Part shown: positions 1 to 5,503 of the stretch, in pieces
Layout: every line of letters begins with the position of its first letter
Numbering within the stretch: the first letter of the stretch is position 1
NCBI GenBank assembly: GCA_026786125.1
Contig: JAJAYU010000209.1
Coordinates: 1-5,581, forward strand
Source: Chamaesiphon sp.
Lineage (GTDB): Bacteria > Cyanobacteriota > Cyanobacteriia > Cyanobacteriales > Chamaesiphonaceae
Direction: 5' to 3'
Length of the DNA stretch: 5,581 nucleotides
Notes under the pieces: generated by a model
The model's input: only the letters and a program-made list of their open reading frames with translations
The model's database searches: none
Told to the model about the DNA's origin: nothing
Program-made: the position numbers and the translations under genes

Positions 1-90
1 CGTTAGGCTTTTGGGGCATTTTAACAATTTTCAAAAGTCTGTCGCTATTTCAATGATCAACGATTAACCACTCAGTAAGATTGAATATCA

Positions 91-780
91 ATGCTAAACA
101 TTTCTAAATATCACAAGCTAGTCTTAGGTTGTAGTGCTATTGCTACGGCAACATTAGGTGGTGTTACGCAGTCTGCAAATGCAACTGAGCAGTTCACTAG
201 CCAAAGTGTTCGACGAGATAGTAGCACCATGCTACTTGCCAGCGCTAATACCAATGGTGGTGGTACTAGTCCTAGCGCTAATACCAATCCAGGTGGTACT
301 GGTCCTAACGCTAATACCAATCCAGGTACTGCACCTACTGATGCAGGTGGTACTGGTCCTAACGCTAATACCAATCCAGGTGGTCTTTTCACCAATACCA
401 ACCCTGGTGGCTTCAGCCCCGGCCAGATCGCTTTTGCTCAAGGTCTATCAAGCAAAATAGATAGCCTAACAGCCAAGCAGGGAGATGCTGCTTCAAAAAT
501 GGCAGCATTAGAAGCAGCAGAAACCAATGCATCATCTCGTACTAGTCCTGTGCGTTATGGTCGTGAACCTGGCGATATCGCTAGTTGCGGTTGCCCAAAT
601 GCTGATACTGTTGGCTCCGGTACTGCTACTCCAAGTGCAGAATTGGTCGCAGCCAGAGCAGCAGAATCAGAAGCAGCAGCAGAACTCGCTGCAGCTAAAG
701 CAGAAGCTCGTCAGTTCCTGGAGTCCGTAAAGAACAGTGGTGGATCTGGTCGATCTGGTAACTTTAGCCCAATTTGGTAG
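91..780 (+). CDS. exported repeat protein with CxC motif, function unknown
   Basis: I do not recognise a characterised family. The 229-residue product begins with a signal peptide: Lys at 6 and 9, a hydrophobic stretch at about 10-26, and a probable signal peptidase I site after ANA (31). Residues 50-105 are low-complexity tandem repeats of about 11 residues (consensus GGTGPNANTNP). Residues 114-146 and 182-214 are Ala/Glu/Lys-rich and probably helical or coiled-coil. Between them lies a Cys-x-Cys motif (C166, C168, in SCGCPN). A Gly/Ser-rich tail ends in SPIW. The first 40 residues match the next gene's product at 19 positions, so the two are partial paralogues. The ATG at 91 is chosen because it gives a complete signal peptide; no strong Shine-Dalgarno is visible. 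A stem-loop at 817-844 follows. An exported or surface-associated structural protein is an inference; paired cysteines could bind metal or form disulfides. Confidence 0.75.
   Translation: MLNISKYHKLVLGCSAIATATLGGVTQSANATEQFTSQSVRRDSSTMLLASANTNGGGTSPSANTNPGGTGPNANTNPGTAPTDAGGTGPNANTNPGGLFTNTNPGGFSPGQIAFAQGLSSKIDSLTAKQGDAASKMAALEAAETNASSRTSPVRYGREPGDIASCGCPNADTVGSGTATPSAELVAARAAESEAAAELAAAKAEARQFLESVKNSGGSGRSGNFSPIW
238..405 (+). repeat. in-frame 33-base tandem repeat inside the exported-protein gene
   Basis: A partial unit at 238-255 is followed by units at 259-291, 292-324 and 346-378 and a degenerate unit at 379-405. A 21-base diverged segment (325-345, encoding GTAPTDA) separates the second and third full units. 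Those two are identical, and the exact match runs over 38 bases (290-327 and 344-381). Units one and two differ at two of 33 positions. Every unit keeps the frame and encodes about 11 residues ending in NANTNP or a close variant. Near identity at the DNA level, including third codon positions, suggests recent duplication by slippage or recombination. Confidence 0.9.
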
Positions 781-816
781 AGAGTCGAATAAACTAATCC
801 GATTTAGGATTTAAGA

Positions 817-844
817 AGGAGGGCGATCTTTTGATCGTCCTTTT
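817..844 (+). terminator. intrinsic terminator-like hairpin
   Basis: The left arm AGGAGGGCGATC (817-828) pairs with GATCGTCCTTTT (833-844) around a TTTT loop, giving about 12 pairs including three G-U wobbles. The 3' arm is itself T-rich. It lies 37 bases after the stop of the upstream exported-protein gene and probably ends that transcript. It is less classical than the next hairpin because no long T run follows the stem. Confidence 0.6.
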
Positions 845-859
845 CTCCACACCTAATAT
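831..859 (+). promoter_or_regulatory. candidate promoter of the second exported-protein gene
   Basis: TTGATC (831-836) and TAATAT (854-859) are separated by 17 bases, each matching the sigma-70-type consensus at four of six positions. The start codon follows 28 bases after the -10-like box. The -35-like box lies in the loop and 3' arm of the preceding hairpin. Seen by eye only; AT-rich intergenic DNA gives such matches by chance. Confidence 0.3.
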
Positions 860-887
860 ACATTTATTAAAATCAGGCTCGATAACA

Positions 888-1526
888 ATGGCACAACTAG
901 CTAAATTTCGTAATTTATTAGTCGGCTGTGGTGCGATCGCGACCGCAGCATTTGGTACGATGGTGCAGTCTGTTAGTGCAGCCGAGCAATTTAACAACCA
1001 AGCAGTCCAATTCGATCGAGATACGATCGTTGAATTCCAGTTTTTGAGTTCCAATAATGCGGCTCAGTCCACATTTGGTGTACTCAATACCGCCACTGGT
1101 GAGAAAACACCTCTAATTAGCGAAACTCGCGCTACTGATAAACCAGGTAAGAATTTCACAGGTACTGCTGGTAAATCAGTGAGAAAACCTTTCGCTGAAT
1201 TTACATTCAAATCTGGGACTGCTTATACACTTTATCTAGAGTCAAGTCTCAAAGGCAAACCAGCAACTACTATCTATTCGGCTCCAGACAAAAATGGCGG
1301 CACACAGTTAGCCAAATTTGATAACGATGCAACTGCCTTAGGCACTCAAGGTGTCAAGATTGCTTGGAACGATGGTGTTTCTGGCAATAAAAGTGACTTC
1401 AATCAGTTCCTCGTCATTGCTGGCGGTGGCATCGGTTGTCCTTGTAAGCCAAGCCCTGTGATGAGTGCGCCCATCGCACCTGAACCAGCTCCAACTAGAA
1501 ATAACGCACCTGCTGGTCGCGGTTAA
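888..1526 (+). CDS. exported protein with CPC motif, function unknown
   Basis: The 212-residue product has a signal peptide (hydrophobic region about 10-28, likely cleavage after VSA at 31) very like that of the preceding gene; both continue with (T/A)EQF. Residues 45-180 look like a globular, probably beta-rich domain, with segments such as STFGVLNTATGEKTPL (61-76) and TAYTLYLESS (111-120). It ends in WNDGVSGNKSDFNQFLVIAG (160-179), loosely reminiscent of the W-D/DFND ending of DUF4114-type cyanobacterial secreted domains; that resemblance is from memory and weak. A Cys-Pro-Cys motif (C184, C186) and a Pro/Ala-rich tail follow. The ATG at 888 is preferred over an in-frame TTG at 831 because 831 lies inside a hairpin and would put 19 extra residues before a complete signal peptide. 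No transmembrane anchor or sorting signal is seen at the C-terminus, so a periplasmic or extracellular location is inferred. Confidence 0.8.
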   Translation: MAQLAKFRNLLVGCGAIATAAFGTMVQSVSAAEQFNNQAVQFDRDTIVEFQFLSSNNAAQSTFGVLNTATGEKTPLISETRATDKPGKNFTGTAGKSVRKPFAEFTFKSGTAYTLYLESSLKGKPATTIYSAPDKNGGTQLAKFDNDATALGTQGVKIAWNDGVSGNKSDFNQFLVIAGGGIGCPCKPSPVMSAPIAPEPAPTRNNAPAGRG

Positions 1527-1546
1527 TTCTGATTATTAGTTAATAC

Positions 1547-1587
1547 ATAGAAAAAGGGATGAAACATTGTTTCACCCCTTTTTCTAT
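1547..1587 (+). terminator. strong intrinsic terminator
   Basis: Two 19-base arms (1547-1565 and 1569-1587) are complementary except for one A/C mismatch, around the loop ATT. The 3' arm contains CCCCTTTTT, and further T residues follow. It starts 20 bases after the stop of the exported-protein gene and separates that gene from ruvB. The A-rich 5' arm could make it work in both directions, but no minus-strand gene ends here. Confidence 0.85.
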
Positions 1588-1622
1588 TTGATCGCATCTT
1601 GCGTTAAATTGTGATAAATCAC
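1588..1622 (+). promoter_or_regulatory. candidate ruvB promoter with a small palindrome
   Basis: TTGATC (1588-1593) and TGATAA (1612-1617) are 18 bases apart and lie just upstream of ruvB, immediately after the terminator of the previous gene. The -10-like box sits inside a perfect short palindrome, GTGAT-AA-ATCAC (1611-1622), which could be an operator or chance. Its half-site spacing does not match the CRP (TGTGA-N6-TCACA) or NtcA (GTA-N8-TAC) patterns. Confidence 0.3.
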
Positions 1623-1638
1623 GCATCTTCCTTCTGAC

Positions 1639-2784
1639 ATGGCAATTATTTCTTCCAAGCAGCCAGCCGCCGATGGCGAACAGCCACCCAGAGCGAGGAA
1701 GAAGAATACCCCAAAGCCATTAGCAACTCCTGAACCAGCAGTACTAGCAGATGGGGATTCAGAGCTATTGCAGGCAGAGATTGCAACCTCCGAAGAAAAG
1801 CTTCAGGAGGAAAGTCTCAGACCAAGTAGTATTCAGGAGTATATCGGTCAAAAAGAGCTTAAAGGCGTTCTAGATATCGCGATTCAAGCGGCGAAGGTGC
1901 GCGGCGAATCCCTGGATCATTTGTTGCTTTATGGCCCACCTGGATTGGGGAAAACTACGATGTCCCTGATTCTGGCGACGGAAATGGGGGTAAATTGTAA
2001 GATTACTGCGGCTCCAGCCTTGGAACGACCCCGTGATATTGTCGGGATTTTGATGGGGTTGCAGCCTGGGGATATTTTATTTATTGATGAGATCCATCGG
2101 TTGCCGAGGATGACGGAGGAGATCCTCTATCCGGCGATGGAAGATTTTCGGCTGGATATTACGGTGGGGAAGGGGACTACTGCCAAGATTCGGAGTATTC
2201 CGTTGCCGAAATTTACCCTAGTAGGGGCGACTACGAAGGTAGGCTCGCTGACGGCACCATTACGCGATCGATTTGGGCTAGTCCAGAAGCTAAGATTTTA
2301 TGAGGTAGATGACCTGACGCTGATTGTCCAGCGGACGGCAGAAATTTTGAGTATGTCGGTAACTACCGAAGGTGCAGCAGAGGTGGCTAGACGGGCACGA
2401 GGCACGCCACGGATTGCCAATCGATTATTGAAGCGGGTGCGTGATTATGCACAGGTTAAGGGGCATCCTGTGATTGATGAACCGATCGCCAGTGCCGCAA
2501 TGGAGATTTATAATGTAGATCCCCTGGGATTGGATTGGGTTGATCGATTATTGTTGACGACAATGGCGGAGCAGTTTAATGGGGGACCTGTAGGGCTAGA
2601 AGCTTTAGCGGCATCTACAGGTGAAGATAGCCATACGATTGAGGAGGTTTATGAGCCTTATTTATTACAAATCGGCTATCTGCAACGGACTCCACGGGGA
2701 CGGGTGGTGACGATGGCAGCGCGAAAGCATTTGGGTTTGAAGGGTGGAAACGATGGTGGGGATCAGCTATCGATCTTGGGATAG
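1639..2784 (+). CDS. ruvB: Holliday junction branch migration ATPase RuvB
   Basis: RuvB is the hexameric AAA+ motor that, with RuvA, drives branch migration of Holliday junctions in recombinational repair in the cytoplasm. The 381-residue product shows the family's motifs in order: Walker [10 protein letters not shown] (99-107), Walker B LFIDEIH (147-153), sensor 1 GATT (196-199), the arginine-finger segment LRDRFG (208-213) and sensor 2 GTPRIANR (255-262). The C-terminal winged-helix DNA-binding domain (about 295-367) contains [20 protein letters not shown] and the ending [16 protein letters not shown]. The first 55-60 residues are a charged, Pro/Lys-rich extension beyond the usual core of roughly 330-340 residues; longer N-termini are common in cyanobacterial RuvB. 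The ATG at 1639 has no obvious Shine-Dalgarno. ruvA and ruvC are not adjacent, which is usual in cyanobacteria. No residue essential for ATP hydrolysis appears to be missing. Confidence 0.98.
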   Translation: MAIISSKQPAADGEQPPRARKKNTPKPLATPEPAVLADGDSELLQAEIATSEEKLQEESLRPSSIQEYIGQKELKGVLDIAIQAAKVRGESLDHLLLYGPPGLGKTTMSLILATEMGVNCKITAAPALERPRDIVGILMGLQPGDILFIDEIHRLPRMTEEILYPAMEDFRLDITVGKGTTAKIRSIPLPKFTLVGATTKVGSLTAPLRDRFGLVQKLRFYEVDDLTLIVQRTAEILSMSVTTEGAAEVARRARGTPRIANRLLKRVRDYAQVKGHPVIDEPIASAAMEIYNVDPLGLDWVDRLLLTTMAEQFNGGPVGLEALAASTGEDSHTIEEVYEPYLLQIGYLQRTPRGRVVTMAARKHLGLKGGNDGGDQLSILG

Positions 2785-2834
2785 GGATTGGGATCTTGTG
2801 CGTTAAAGGCTGATTTGTCCGACAGAGAAAAATC

Positions 2835-2903
2835 TGTAGGGGCTGGTTTATGCTAATAGTTTCGAGTATAACGACACCTATCGTACAAACCCGCCCTCAC
2901 ACA
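2835..2903. repeat. palindromic intergenic repeat, left copy
   Basis: The ends of this segment pair: TGTAGGGGCTGGTTT (2835-2849) with AAACCCGCCCTCACA (2887-2901), 13 of 15 positions including one wobble. It could fold into a hairpin with a 37-base loop. Its outer arm (2835-2859) is complementary at 23 of 25 positions to 3070-3094, and its inner arm (2882-2896) at 13 of 15 to 3032-3046. It is therefore a second copy, in reverse orientation, of the element at 3032-3094. The size and GGGGCGGGTTT-type ends suggest a small non-coding mobile repeat of the MITE-like kind found in cyanobacteria; this is by resemblance only. Confidence 0.75.
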
Positions 2904-3031
2904 CCAGTAACAGATCGATTATCACCATCCACGAATCCAAATTAATCGATTTTCGTTCTGTAGTGGCAAGGGCAAACGCTACGCTAACGCATGTCATTAT
3001 TTATGCCCGATCGATATTGACTAGTGGGGGT

Positions 3032-3094
3032 GGGCGGGTTCGTTCGATATTTCTAGAATTTAACTATGATTATTAGCATAAACCCGCCCCTACA
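3032..3094. repeat. palindromic intergenic repeat, right copy
   Basis: The ends pair perfectly over nine bases, GGGCGGGTT (3032-3040) with AACCCGCCC (3081-3089). The arms correspond in reverse orientation to those of the element at 2835-2903, while the central part between the arms has diverged. Similarity may extend a few bases to the left, into GTGGGGGT (about 3024-3031). The copy lies 24 bases from the 3' end of the minus-strand exported-protein gene. Confidence 0.7.
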
Positions 3095-3118
3095 GCGTTA
3101 ACATTCGGATCTACGAAA

Positions 3119-3559
3119 TTACTTAGGCATTGGTGCTACTGAAGGCACAGCAGCAGGCATTGCTGTCGATGGGTTCACTGTGGTAGTAGTGATTGTATTT
3201 TTTACAGTACCCTTTTTCTTGGCAGCGGTGGCAGTCTTTTTACTACCATTGCACCGAGGATGATCCTTGGTGTTCAATGTTGCTGGATCGATCTTTTCAG
3301 TACCGACAACTAATGATTTGTAGGTAACAGCATTATCAACGATGACTTCACCGCAAGTATTTGCATTTTTGTTCTTGAGTGTCTTTGGCTTATTTTTAGC
3401 ATTGACAGTTTGGACTGGATAACTTTTTTTAGCAGTTAAACCTGTGATGACAACTTGACCTTTGCTAGTCTTGTAGGCTTCGGCACTAGCGATCGCACTA
3501 TGAGATAGTACCAATAATGCGGCAATAGCCACGGTTGGAATTGAAAATTTAATGTTCAT
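3119..3559 (-). CDS. small Lys-rich exported protein, function unknown
   Basis: I do not recognise this 146-residue protein. It has a clear signal peptide: Lys at 4, hydrophobic core about 8-19, probable cleavage after ASA (26). The predicted mature part is strongly basic, with 19 Lys in 120 residues. It carries two cysteines (C69 in NTCGE, C103 in PRCNG) that could form one disulfide outside the cytoplasm. Residues 104-128 are Lys/Thr/Ala-rich with a TTTT run, and the last 18 residues are a Pro/Ala/Val-rich tail. No membrane anchor follows the signal peptide. The ATG at 3559 starts a complete signal peptide; no strong Shine-Dalgarno precedes it. The gene begins 42 bases after the stop of sat on the same strand with no terminator between them, so it may be the last gene of that transcript. 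Nothing in its sequence ties it to sulfur metabolism. Confidence 0.75.
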   Translation of the reverse strand: MNIKFSIPTVAIAALLVLSHSAIASAEAYKTSKGQVVITGLTAKKSYPVQTVNAKNKPKTLKNKNANTCGEVIVDNAVTYKSLVVGTEKIDPATLNTKDHPRCNGSKKTATAAKKKGTVKNTITTTTVNPSTAMPAAVPSVAPMPK

Positions 3560-3601
3560 AAATTTGAGGATCGGAGTAATCTATCAGTTAGTAATCACTG
3601 G

Positions 3602-4771
3602 CTACTTGTTGCCTTTCATTGCACTAATTAATTCGGCAGCAACTTCAGGACGTGAAAATTCTGGAGGTGGTAGTTCGCCTTGGCGGAGTAAGTCTCGCAC
3701 TTTGGTACCGGATAAATGCACTCGTTGTTCGGGGGTGCTAGGGCTAGTTTTGGTAGTCGCCATCGATTTGGTCACTTTGCAGTAGAAGGCGTGCTCGAAC
3801 ATCATCGGGGTGATCCCTAGTTCACCTGGCTCGAATTCACTAAAAATATGTTGGGCATCATAGGTGCCATAGTAGTCGCCAACCCCTGCATGGTCACGCC
3901 CGACGATAAAATGGGTACAGCCATAATTTTTGCGGATTAGGGCATGAAAAATGGCTTCTCGTGGCCCAGCATAGCGCATTGCGGCGGGGTTAATCCCAAG
4001 GATCACTCGATCAGTCGGATAGTAATGTTCGAGGATGATTTCGTAGCAACGCATCCGCACATCAGCGGGGATATCATCTTCCTTAGTTGCACCAACTAGG
4101 GGATGGAGAAATAATCCATCGACGGTTTCCATCGCACATTTTTGGATATATTCATGGGCGCGATGAATCGGGTTACGGGTTTGGAATCCGACGATGGTAT
4201 TCCAACCTTTAGCTTGAAATGCGGCGCGGGAGGCGACAGGATCGATTTGATAGGTAGGGAATTGCGGATGTGCTTCCCGTTCTAGTAACCAGACGGCACC
4301 AGCTAAATTAACGTCACCTTGGTCGAAAACTACCTTCACACCAGGATGGTTTTGATCATCGGTGCGGTAAACATTAATTGCTTCTTGCTGCTTGTTGTAA
4401 GTATATTTCTCGGTTAACTCTAAAACACCGACAAATCTACCAGTACTATCATCGAGACGAATTAGGGTACCGACTGTCAATGGTGCAGCCACAGCTTCAG
4501 TTACCGATAAAGTAATCGGAATCGACCACGGCAAACCATCAGCCAACCGCATGTTGGGCACGACGTTATTGTAGTCTGATTCTGGCATAAAACCAGTCAA
4601 TGGACTAAACGCACCGATCGCAATCATCACTAAATCGGAAAATGCCCGTTCATCTAGCTCAACTCTCGGCAAACTATCAGCCTTACTCAGAAACTCAGCT
4701 TTTTGGGCAGAAGTGGCGACGCGGTTGATTAATTTACCGCCGTGGGGTGCAATACCAGAACGCTGACTCAA
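3602..4771 (-). CDS. sat: sulfate adenylyltransferase (ATP sulfurylase)
   Basis: Sat converts sulfate and ATP to adenosine 5'-phosphosulfate and pyrophosphate, the first step of sulfate assimilation to cysteine. The product, 389 residues from the chosen start, is the usual size of the single-subunit bacterial enzyme without a fused APS kinase. Counting from that start, an N-terminal PUA-like domain with [10 protein letters not shown] (53-62) precedes the catalytic domain. The latter has the signature [11 protein letters not shown] (197-207), [14 protein letters not shown] (222-235), [15 protein letters not shown] (259-273) and the nucleotide-binding segment [12 protein letters not shown] (291-302). 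[10 protein letters not shown] lies near the end. An upstream in-frame TTG (4805-4807) would add 12 residues but has no ribosome-binding site. The TTG at 4769-4771 has one and gives an N-terminus [12 protein letters not shown], as expected for cyanobacterial Sat. The STAS gene lies 36 bases upstream and an exported-protein gene 42 bases downstream, suggesting an operon. Confidence 0.97.
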   Translation of the reverse strand: MSQRSGIAPHGGKLINRVATSAQKAEFLSKADSLPRVELDERAFSDLVMIAIGAFSPLTGFMPESDYNNVVPNMRLADGLPWSIPITLSVTEAVAAPLTVGTLIRLDDSTGRFVGVLELTEKYTYNKQQEAINVYRTDDQNHPGVKVVFDQGDVNLAGAVWLLEREAHPQFPTYQIDPVASRAAFQAKGWNTIVGFQTRNPIHRAHEYIQKCAMETVDGLFLHPLVGATKEDDIPADVRMRCYEIILEHYYPTDRVILGINPAAMRYAGPREAIFHALIRKNYGCTHFIVGRDHAGVGDYYGTYDAQHIFSEFEPGELGITPMMFEHAFYCKVTKSMATTKTSPSTPEQRVHLSGTKVRDLLRQGELPPPEFSRPEVAAELISAMKGNK

Positions 4772-4779
4772 ACTAATTT

Positions 4780-4784
4780 TCCTC
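4780..4784 (-). promoter_or_regulatory. Shine-Dalgarno sequence deciding the sat start
   Basis: Read on the minus strand, GAGGA is followed by eight bases and then TTG (4769-4771), an optimal distance. No comparable purine-rich motif precedes the alternative TTG at 4805-4807, which directly abuts the stop codon of the STAS gene. This supports a 389-residue Sat starting at a non-ATG codon. Confidence 0.65.
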
Positions 4785-4807
4785 GCAATCTTTACATATT
4801 TGATCAA

Positions 4808-5206
4808 TTACTTTAGCAGCTTTTCAGCCTCTACTCTCACTAAAGAAGGAACGATCGCATTTTCAAATAGGCGATCCATTCGTGTCATACTGAGTAGGCT
4901 TCTGACTGGTTCGGCGATCGAACACAGATACAGATCTCCACCAGCACTCCTGAGCATCTTGAGGGCGATAATCAACGCACCCAAGCCCGAACTGTCGATG
5001 AAATTGACATCAGCGAGATCTAACATCACGAAATTATTGCCGGATGCTAATAATTCGCGCACTTGTTGGCACAACTGATTTGCTTTTACGCCATCAAGTA
5101 CGCCTGCTGGTTTGATGATCGTGAGCGGGGCAGTCATATAGTGGCTTACGAAGGGACGTTCGTTGGCGAGTTGTTGGTTGTTGTCAGTGATGACCATCAT
5201 TGACAT
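4808..5206 (-). CDS. STAS-domain protein, anti-sigma factor antagonist type
   Basis: The 132-residue product is essentially one STAS domain (about 26-128), the fold of SpoIIAA and RsbV. It contains the hallmark loop DVNFIDSSGLGAL (66-78). In that family a serine in DSSGLG, here S72 or S73, is phosphorylated by an anti-sigma or switch kinase; the unphosphorylated form binds the partner and releases its target. TIIKPAGVLDG (29-39) fits the first strands of the fold, and GGDLYLC (89-95) a later strand. The first 25 residues are a polar extension. No membrane segments are present, so this is a soluble cytoplasmic regulator, not a SulP sulfate transporter. Its kinase, phosphatase and target cannot be named here; no anti-sigma kinase gene is in view. 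The ATG at 5206 is weakly supported (CGGAAC about 10 bases upstream); M3, M4 or M24 are possible alternatives. It is the first gene of a probable unit with sat. Confidence 0.92.
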   Translation of the reverse strand: MSMMVITDNNQQLANERPFVSHYMTAPLTIIKPAGVLDGVKANQLCQQVRELLASGNNFVMLDLADVNFIDSSGLGALIIALKMLRSAGGDLYLCSIAEPVRSLLSMTRMDRLFENAIVPSLVRVEAEKLLK

Positions 5207-5331
5207 TTATTTTGTTCCGTGCAGACTACGAGGGCAAAAACTGAGCGTGGGTCTTCAGTTGTCGATCTAGTCTAACTTTGACGAGATATGATGATTTGGG
5301 TCAGAAATCTTGATAACATTTCTATCATCTC

Positions 5332-5350
5332 CGATCGATGATCTCGATCG
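5332..5350. repeat. 19-base palindrome upstream of the STAS gene
   Basis: CGATCGA and TCGATCG flank the five-base centre TGATC. It resembles the CGATCG words common in HIP1-rich cyanobacterial genomes, so it may be a general sequence bias. It lies 126 bases upstream of the STAS start, rather far for a classical repressor site. Confidence 0.45.
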
Positions 5351-5431
5351 CATGGGCTGAATGACTGAAAATCTAGTGATTTGGTATAGGTATGCTACGG
5401 CTTTGGATCGAGCGATTAGGTCATTGATTAG

Positions 5432-5503
5432 ATGGAATGTATTAACTGCAATACGAAGAATAGTCTCAAGGAACGCAAAGAAAATGGGCTCTTCAGTACT
5501 TAG
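5432..5503 (+). pseudogene. possible remnant of a zinc-ribbon protein gene
   Basis: The 23-codon frame begins MECINCNTKNSLKERKENG and stops four codons later. A CxxC pair (C3, C6) followed by N-x-LK-[ED]-R resembles, from memory, the N-terminus of small cyanobacterial zinc-ribbon proteins that begin MxCINCGT and carry a second CxxC about ten to fifteen residues further on. That second knuckle and everything after it are missing here, and no other frame downstream restores it. If the resemblance is real, this is the 5' stump of a deleted gene; it may also be chance. A 51-codon frame overlaps it in another register. Confidence 0.3.

Larger units (their letters stand above)
2785..3118. other. 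intergenic gap between convergent genes, repeat-bearing
   Basis: This 334-base stretch separates the 3' end of ruvB from the 3' end of the minus-strand exported-protein gene. I see no supportable reading frame or RNA gene. It holds two related palindromic repeats in opposite orientation (2835-2903 and 3032-3094). Between them lies a GC-rich stretch (2970-2990) with the internally repetitive core AACGCTACGCTAACGC, resembling short repeats often scattered between cyanobacterial genes. No classical T-tailed terminator is visible for either gene; the repeat hairpins may serve that role, which is inference. Confidence 0.7.

Noticed and set aside
130..132. Lipobox-like VLGC (residues 11-14) in the exported protein, with VGC also in its paralogue
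   Set aside because: Only about four hydrophobic residues lie between Lys9 and the cysteine, and the main hydrophobic stretch follows it, so a lipoprotein signal is unlikely. An AxA-type cleavage site at 31 explains the N-terminus better.
238..405. CRISPR-like regularly spaced repeats
   Set aside because: The units are contiguous, in frame, and translate into a regular peptide repeat inside a secreted protein; there are no unique spacers.
111..460. Several overlapping frames on both strands across the exported-protein gene's repeats
   Set aside because: They arise because a 33-base repeat without stops stays open in several frames; their translations are repetitive shadows of the coding frame.
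831..887. Longer version of the second exported protein from TTG 831
   Set aside because: The TTG lies inside a terminator-like hairpin and would place 19 residues before a complete signal peptide; the ATG at 888 fits better.
3552..3785. Plus-strand frame opposite the end of sat and the following gap
   Set aside because: Most of it is antisense to the conserved C-terminal part of ATP sulfurylase.
4800..5078. Plus-strand frame opposite the STAS gene
   Set aside because: It is antisense to a well-supported STAS coding region and has no recognisable content.
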